Shown here: piece after piece, positions 14,769-19,233 of the stretch
How the letters are laid out: every line of letters starts with the position of its first letter
How positions within the stretch are numbered: the stretch's first letter is position 1
NCBI GenBank assembly: GCA_026770615.1
Contig: MU631352.1
Span: 292,314-311,546 of the forward strand
Direction of reading: 5' to 3'
Source: Pavlovales sp. CCMP2436
Lineage: Eukaryota; Haptophyta; Pavlovophyceae; Pavlovales
Length of the DNA stretch: 19,233 bases
Made by a program: the position numbers and the translations under genes
The notes under the pieces: model-generated
The model's database searches: none
What the model was told of the DNA's origin: nothing
The model's input: the letters and a program-made list of their open reading frames with translations, nothing else

Positions 14769-16811
14769 GACGATATCAAACACGGCCAGGTCGGCTATAT
14801 ATCGCCCGTCCCCAACGGGGTATTCTTCGATGGCTCCATGTCCTGCTGCACGCGCCAGCCCGAACTGCCGAGCCTTCTCAGTTCTGTGTTCCACACCTTC
14901 ACCCATGTACCGTGTTTGCTTTGCGGACATGACAACAGCGAGCTGCTCAAGGGTCCGGACACGACTTACGGCCACGTACAGCATCCGAACATCCCATATC
15001 ATGTTCATGTCTAGATAGAGCTTGCCGCCTTCGAAAGTAATACCCTGGAAGCTGTGAATTGTTGCAGTGGGCGAAAAGGTAATTCCTTCGCCTATATGGG
15101 TGGAAAGATCAACCCCTCCAAGTGTGGGTGCTATCCGGTCCGCAAGGAAGCGTGTGCCATTGACCAGCAAGGTTCCGCGGATCGTTTTCGTGCACTTCCA
15201 CTCGACATCACCAGACGACCCACCATGGTCAGCCAGCTCGCGTGCGTATTCGAGAGCCACTGAGCTGTACGCTGAGAGCGGCCAGAGGTCTATCTCTTCC
15301 TCTTCCTCCCCCCCTATTTCGGCCCCTATCACGAGGCCGCCATCGAGACCTCCATCGCACCCGCCCCCCCGCCCGCCGGCCTTGGGCTTTGTGTTCCGCT
15401 GTATGTATAGCTCCTTCTTGGCCTTGCTGATGAAATTGACATCATCGATCGTCTTTGCTGTCATGCACGTGCACTTCTCTACTGCCGTATGACCGCAGTG
15501 TGGGCAGACGCGTGTTGCTGCTAATATTATGTCGCCCTGTTTTATCTCTTTGCACACCTTGTAGACCGAGCTGTGCTGCTCCTCTCGTAGCGCGTTGAAG
15601 ATGAAGTCGCGTGCTTCCATAACCGCATCGACCGGGTCCGCGCCTCCGTATCCGTTAGCGAAGAAAAGCCCACCTGATGTGTTTCCAATCACGTATCTTA
15701 GCGCCTCTTGAATCACCATGAGCAAAGGGTCGCTTGTTCGCTTCACGCCCTCAACGTGGTATCGGCGTAGTCCTTCGAGATTCATGCTCGCGCTGTCCAC
15801 CGGCTGGCACTGCATCGGTATGCTTGTTAGAGGGCAGTAGTCGCCGAGGAAGAACAACCTCGCGCCCCATCCCTTGGCGAATTCCTCTATTTTTAATAGT
15901 TGCTTCTGCGTCAACATGGTGGCTTCATCGACTATGATGTTGGCTGGCGGGCGTCTGTTTAGGTCTCGCGTACGCTCTTCTGTGAACACCCGGCCGCCGA
16001 GAAGTAGAGCGTGACACATGGTTTGGGTGAAGCCCTTTTTCAAAGCGTCGAGTCGAAGAAGGTGAGTTGGCGAGCAAAAAACCGTGTCGGTCAGTGAGCC
16101 ATCTAGAACTGCATTCAATATAAGGGTCGTTTTGCCTGAGCCGGCAGCACCTGTTATTTTTGCCGGGTATCCAGATGTGGCTGAAAGCGGCCCGAGAAGC
16201 TCCTTGTTCCGGGGCTTGTAAAATCCATTCTTATTCTCGTAATCGGGCATATGGAACACGAAGTTTATGTTGTCCACTCGCAGGTTTGACAGGGTCGGCG
16301 TGGCCGCCACATCGGGCATAGACCCCGAGTCTTTTATCATAAATGTTGGGAGCAGCAGGCGGTCGTAGTCGAGCGTTCTGTCCATCAAGCAGTAGATGCC
16401 ATCTGTCACCAGTTCGAGACATTCAGGAAGTACAAATGCTTGGCACACGGCCTGCACACGCTGGCAGGCGGTGATATATGCACTTACATGAGCAGTTGTG
16501 TTTACTCCCCCTAGTGGATGTTCGATTTCGATCGTATTTTCGCCGACGGTTCTTATATGAACTCGGGTTTCATCTAGATTTGGGTCTTCAAGGGCCAAGG
16601 AGTAGTATTGCTGAGCTTGAACTTCTGTGCCGCACATGTGAAAGCGGCTGTTAAGGCTTGTGCTCATCCCTACCCCCACTGCCTTGGCATAATGCCGAAT
16701 ACCGCCTACTTTGTATGCGATGTGTCGTCCCATGATATCGGTACACTGTCGTATGAGACCATGGCAATATGAGCCCCAAACGTTACTCCACACATCAACC
16801 AAAATCGTGCC
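14751..16811 (-). CDS. SF1 (Pif1/RecD-like) helicase fused to the end of a PolB-like palm domain
   Basis: 686 open codons; the only starts are non-AUG (TTG 16802 gives 683 aa), so it is most likely the 3' part of a longer gene. In the 683-aa numbering, residues 103-140 (TTAHVSAYITACQRVQAVCQ and LELVTDGIYC) look like the helix plus motif C of family B DNA polymerases, with VTD for the usual DTD. The helicase follows: Walker A GAAGSGKTT 218-226, Walker B NIIVDEAT 288-295, motif III LFFLGDYCPL 316-325 (usual Gln replaced by Pro), motif V ATIHSFQGITFEGGKLYLD 580-598 and motif VI MLYVAVSRVRT 607-617. A CPHCGH...CTC cluster (433-446) is a possible zinc knuckle. It should unwind DNA during replication of the element. 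Helicase call sure, PolB part tentative. Confidence 0.88.
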   Translation of the reverse strand, partial: GTILVDVWSNVWGSYCHGLIRQCTDIMGRHIAYKVGGIRHYAKAVGVGMSTSLNSRFHMCGTEVQAQQYYSLALEDPNLDETRVHIRTVGENTIEIEHPLGGVNTTAHVSAYITACQRVQAVCQAFVLPECLELVTDGIYCLMDRTLDYDRLLLPTFMIKDSGSMPDVAATPTLSNLRVDNINFVFHMPDYENKNGFYKPRNKELLGPLSATSGYPAKITGAAGSGKTTLILNAVLDGSLTDTVFCSPTHLLRLDALKKGFTQTMCHALLLGGRVFTEERTRDLNRRPPANIIVDEATMLTQKQLLKIEEFAKGWGARLFFLGDYCPLTSIPMQCQPVDSASMNLEGLRRYHVEGVKRTSDPLLMVIQEALRYVIGNTSGGLFFANGYGGADPVDAVMEARDFIFNALREEQHSSVYKVCKEIKQGDIILAATRVCPHCGHTAVEKCTCMTAKTIDDVNFISKAKKELYIQRNTKPKAGGRGGGCDGGLDGGLVIGAEIGGEEEEEIDLWPLSAYSSVALEYARELADHGGSSGDVEWKCTKTIRGTLLVNGTRFLADRIAPTLGGVDLSTHIGEGITFSPTATIHSFQGITFEGGKLYLDMNMIWDVRMLYVAVSRVRTLEQLAVVMSAKQTRYMGEGVEHRTEKARQFGLARAAGHGAIEEYPVGDGRYIADLAVFDIVENGEN

Positions 16812-17698
16812 TCAGGGAATGTAAGAATCTTCGGTACAGTTGGAGCTTGGAGCTGATAAAACCCACGATCATCGACTTCGAAGCTACGTGCAATTTTTGT
16901 TGTATACACGTTTGTGAGTGTTTCACGTATTTTGGCATCTGTAATGTAATCCGTATTGAGATCTGGGGTTTCGATTAGCAAATATTTTATGATTTTTTCA
17001 GAGCACACCGTCGAAAAGTCGACTGTACTGGTGTTGATTGCAAGAAGCCCTTCGATTTTTTGCGATAGCATGTCTTTCATCTCCTCATGGCTCGAGAGAG
17101 AGAACACCTCGCTAATTTTCCCAATACAGCATCCAGGGGTTGCTAGAAATGGGGTCATGCAAGGATCAAAGGCCCGAGTATACGCTTTAGATTGGTCGAT
17201 ATTGATGATATTTTCAGCGGTAATTCGGGGCTTCGTCTGCCGTAGTTCTATATCGTCTTCGTCTAGCTCTGTCTCTCGATCTTCAGGCTCCCCGCGCGGA
17301 AATGTGTCGTACAGCTCGAATCTGCATCGACCCGTTAGTAGAACCGCTTGTATGCAGGCGCAGAACACATCAGGACCTATATCGGCCGAGTTCATCGTGG
17401 CTCGTTTTATTTGGGGCTTCCACTTCTCGTTAGCCCACATGTTGTATGGCGTCTGGAGGGCGTATACAGTTCCATCTGACCGAAGAATCCGCTGTGGGCA
17501 GGTTTGGTTGCTGGACGGGTATGTTATCAACGTACCATCACTCTTCATGAGCTCTGCATGTTTGGCGGTCATTTCCGCCACATCAAGCTTGATAATTTCG
17601 CTATCGGTCGTTACAAATCCGAACGCTGACTCAGTGAAAGATTCGACGTGTGTTGGGGTCGTTAATCGCTCACCGGCGTTTTTATGACGCCATGCACC
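16706..17698 (-). CDS. PolB-like palm segment of the replication protein (middle fragment)
   Basis: 330 open codons ending at TAG 16706-16708; no ATG start (GTG 17581 gives 291 aa), and it overlaps the frames on both sides. In the 291-aa numbering ENIINIDQSKAYTRAF (123-138) resembles motif A of protein-primed-like family B polymerases, with Asp129 as the metal ligand and the Tyr that follows. CGVTFGAH near the end could correspond to motif B. Motif C lies in the next fragment, so the order A-B-C is kept across the frame break. An acidic insert (EPEDRETELDEDD) precedes motif A. Probably not a separate gene but part of one replication protein; activity is uncertain because the motifs are divergent. 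Confidence 0.6.
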   Translation of the reverse strand, partial: GAWRHKNAGERLTTPTHVESFTESAFGFVTTDSEIIKLDVAEMTAKHAELMKSDGTLITYPSSNQTCPQRILRSDGTVYALQTPYNMWANEKWKPQIKRATMNSADIGPDVFCACIQAVLLTGRCRFELYDTFPRGEPEDRETELDEDDIELRQTKPRITAENIINIDQSKAYTRAFDPCMTPFLATPGCCIGKISEVFSLSSHEEMKDMLSQKIEGLLAINTSTVDFSTVCSEKIIKYLLIETPDLNTDYITDAKIRETLTNVYTTKIARSFEVDDRGFYQLQAPTVPKILTFPEARFWLMCGVTFGAHIAMVSYDSVPISWDDTSHTK

Positions 17699-18852
17699 TT
17701 ACCGGTTATCGGATTGGGGTTGTCAACGTGCAAGTAAGAGCCGAATTTTGGGTAAAGCGGCGATATGATAGTGAGTGAGTTGGCCCCAGAGAGCTGGATG
17801 ATCTCTTTCATGAGATGCAAATCGGTGTGCTTGATACCCCCTAAAATCTGCACCAGCTCATTAAAAACAAGCAAATCATCGGCTCTCTTCGTTACATTTT
17901 TTAGCTCACGGTTGAGGCGCTTTTTTTCTTCGGTTGTTTTTGCGTCGCGTATCTCGCCGGCCTTGGGGCGGCCCTTGCGCTGTACCGGCAAAAGTTTCAA
18001 CTCTTCTTCTATTTGATCTTTTTTTATCGACAGGCGGTGATAAAATCCGGCTATAAGGCAATTTATCGTGGGTGCGTTTGCGATATTCAGATTCGATCCG
18101 CTAGCACCACCGGTTGTTGTGATAGTCGTTACTTCCCGAAATGTAATCAAACAATCTTGATAAAAGAACGTTCTGTCCGAGGGGGGGGATGGGCCTTTAT
18201 TATCTTTATCGCTCTTAGCCACCATGTTTCCGACTTTTTCATTATCTTTTTTTTCATCCTCCTCCGTATAGCGTAAATCCATGATTCCTTCGAGATCCTT
18301 GGGCTTGGTTATTTTAACACGTGCCTGCCGGCTGAAGCCGTATTCTTTTTCTCCAACATCGCCAGCCGATTGCCTAGTAATCACAGTTGCTATCGAGACA
18401 TCATATGTAATTCCTTTTGTTATACTTGGTGTTTGAGATTCCTGGCGGTAATTCACACTCCATTTTTTGTTTTTTATGGCTTCTTGGACAACATACCGTA
18501 GTGCCCCCCAGTGCTTCAAATTGATCCCGCGGTCAGCAAAATCTGTATGGCTGAAAAGAGTAGTGTATTTGTTGTTCCGAGCAGATGGCGTGTATTCATT
18601 TTTCTTCGCGTCGCGCATCATGCGATTACAAACCCGCTCAAATCCAGTTTGGCTGTTAGGGATGCGGCGCAATGACGGTGGATCACCAGGTTCCACGTAT
18701 CGGTTCCCCTTCAAAATCATCGGTAGGTCGACCGACAGACCGTAAACTTCGAGTACAATTTCGTTGAGCGCACCGATTCGCATATTTATGTTACGCATAC
18801 GAGTTGCGCCGATATTGTAGCGCCTTGAGCGGAGTTCGATATCACTTGCGCG
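17662..18852 (-). CDS. N-terminal region of the replication protein (unrecognised domain)
   Basis: Open from 18852; ATG 18798 gives 378 aa, stop TAA 17662-17664. Codons before that ATG (RASDIELRSRRYNIGATR) read as protein and join in frame, across TAA 18853-18855, with the 71-codon frame upstream. Content is mixed alpha/beta with a Lys/Glu/Asp-rich linker (YTEEDEKKDNEKVGN) and a basic helical part (KRLNRELKNVTKRADDLLVF). I recognise no exonuclease or primase motif. The next frame (-1) takes over in 17664-17698, where an A5 run (17679-17683) is a likely slip or deletion site. Confidence 0.65.
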   Translation of the reverse strand, partial: RASDIELRSRRYNIGATRMRNINMRIGALNEIVLEVYGLSVDLPMILKGNRYVEPGDPPSLRRIPNSQTGFERVCNRMMRDAKKNEYTPSARNNKYTTLFSHTDFADRGINLKHWGALRYVVQEAIKNKKWSVNYRQESQTPSITKGITYDVSIATVITRQSAGDVGEKEYGFSRQARVKITKPKDLEGIMDLRYTEEDEKKDNEKVGNMVAKSDKDNKGPSPPSDRTFFYQDCLITFREVTTITTTGGASGSNLNIANAPTINCLIAGFYHRLSIKKDQIEEELKLLPVQRKGRPKAGEIRDAKTTEEKKRLNRELKNVTKRADDLLVFNELVQILGGIKHTDLHLMKEIIQLSGANSLTIISPLYPKFGSYLHVDNPNPITGKVHGVIKTPVSD

Positions 18853-19068
18853 TTATGGGACCATAGTTGTAACCGAGGCGGCAGGAGCAGGACCGGCAAG
18901 ACGTGACTGGGTGGGGCGGGCTGGCGGGCGGGCTGGGGCTTGGCGAGCGCGTGAGGCACTTGCGAAGGGCGAGCCGGTAACTTGGATTCGTGGTGGGCGA
19001 TCTTCCATTCGCGAGCGGGCAGCGGCGATAAGACGGTCGGCCTGGGCATAAGAGATTGGGCTTGGCAT
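18853..19068 (-). CDS. Likely true N-terminus of the replication gene (71 codons before an in-frame TAA)
   Basis: ATG at 19068. The product begins MPSPISYAQADRLIAAARSR and then becomes Arg/Pro/Ala-rich (ARQAPARPPARPTQSR), ending at TAA 18853-18855. It is in the same frame as the 378-aa frame, which has protein-like codons right up to the TAA. Together the pieces 19068-14451 would be one gene of about 1,540 codons. It may alternatively be a short separate peptide. Confidence 0.5.
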   Translation of the reverse strand: MPSPISYAQADRLIAAARSRMEDRPPRIQVTGSPFASASRARQAPARPPARPTQSRLAGPAPAASVTTMVP

Positions 19069-19233
19069 CTCAGGTAGCTAGCTCTGTTCTCTAGCGTGAG
19101 ATTTTAATTCGGATCTCCTTTAACGCGAGACAATTTAGGGGGAGCCTGGTAAGGCTTGCTTTTTAGTTCTTGGATCTCAACCGAGCGATCTGGGATCTGG
19201 GAGATCTGGGGAACCTGGGTTGACTTGCTTTTT
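19069..19233. other. Upstream region of the replication gene with promoter-like motif and GATCTGGG repeats
   Basis: Minus-strand GAATTAAAATCT (19099-19110) resembles GAAATAAAAATCT with one base fewer and one change, 30 nt before the ATG at 19068. Further right, GATCTGGGATCTGGGAGATCTGGGG (19188-19213 region) and two CTTGCTTTTT copies (about 19157 and 19224) form short repeats that may mark the approach to the element's end. No gene seen. Confidence 0.45.

Noticed and set aside
16956..17687. 243-codon plus-strand frame opposite the PolB-like fragment
   Set aside because: It is antisense to a fragment with motif A-like residues and consistent neighbours; its own composition is Ser-rich and motif-free, as expected of a shadow frame.
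18786..19049. 87-codon minus-strand frame at the right end as a separate gene
   Set aside because: It overlaps the 71-codon frame that has the better start and is in frame with the replication gene; composition is Pro/Gln/Leu-rich shadow.

Overview
The window looks like a piece of a microbial-eukaryote genome (or a virus-rich contig from one) that carries two kinds of mobile DNA. The left 2.6 kb is the 3' two thirds of a decayed Ty1/copia retrotransposon pol gene. About 1.8 kb of gene-poor, repeat-rich DNA follows. From about 4.48 kb to at least 19.07 kb lies a 14.6-kb DNA-virus-like element whose gene content matches the Polinton-like virus (PLV)/adintovirus/virophage group: major capsid protein, penton, A32-type packaging ATPase, GHSLGG lipase and a superfamily 1 helicase. 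The copia remnant and fold-back elements argue for a eukaryotic nuclear setting. The host cannot be named from this sequence.

Layout. 1-2619 (+): copia integrase, reverse transcriptase and RNase H, with three in-frame stops and two frame breaks, then a likely LTR start near 2696. 2931-3193: small element with perfect 17-bp terminal inverted repeats. About 3310-3660: larger imperfect fold-back element. 3676-4480: no gene, with short G-rich tandem repeats. 4482-6995 (-): structural block penton > small basic protein > MCP. 7124-13799 (+): P/T-rich protein, packaging ATPase, a broken Pro/Ala-rich gene, two paralogous discoidin-like (spike/fiber candidate) genes, and a lipase. 13800-14450: convergent intergenic stretch. 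19068-14451 (-): a very long replication gene, now in pieces, with a family B polymerase-like core followed by an SF1 helicase and a Ser/Pro-rich acidic tail.

How the parts fit. MCP, penton, ATPase and the small basic protein would build and fill an icosahedral capsid. The two discoidin-like proteins share an N-terminal octapeptide and look like alternative receptor-binding spikes. The lipase may help entry or exit. The long minus-strand gene would replicate the element. A 13-bp motif (GAAATAAAAATCT) lies exactly 26 nt upstream of both the MCP and the P/T-rich gene, with weaker versions before penton, ATPase and the replication gene. This looks like an element-specific promoter.

State of the element. 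MCP, penton, the small basic protein, the P/T-rich protein and the lipase are open. The ATPase, the Pro-rich gene, both spike genes and the replication gene carry in-frame stops and/or frame breaks. Every break is of the -1 type (one base appears missing), and at least one lies in an A7 run. This could be pseudogene decay, homopolymer sequencing errors or, less likely, recoding. I see no integrase, no protease and no convincing terminal inverted repeats, so the element may run past the right edge or be incomplete.
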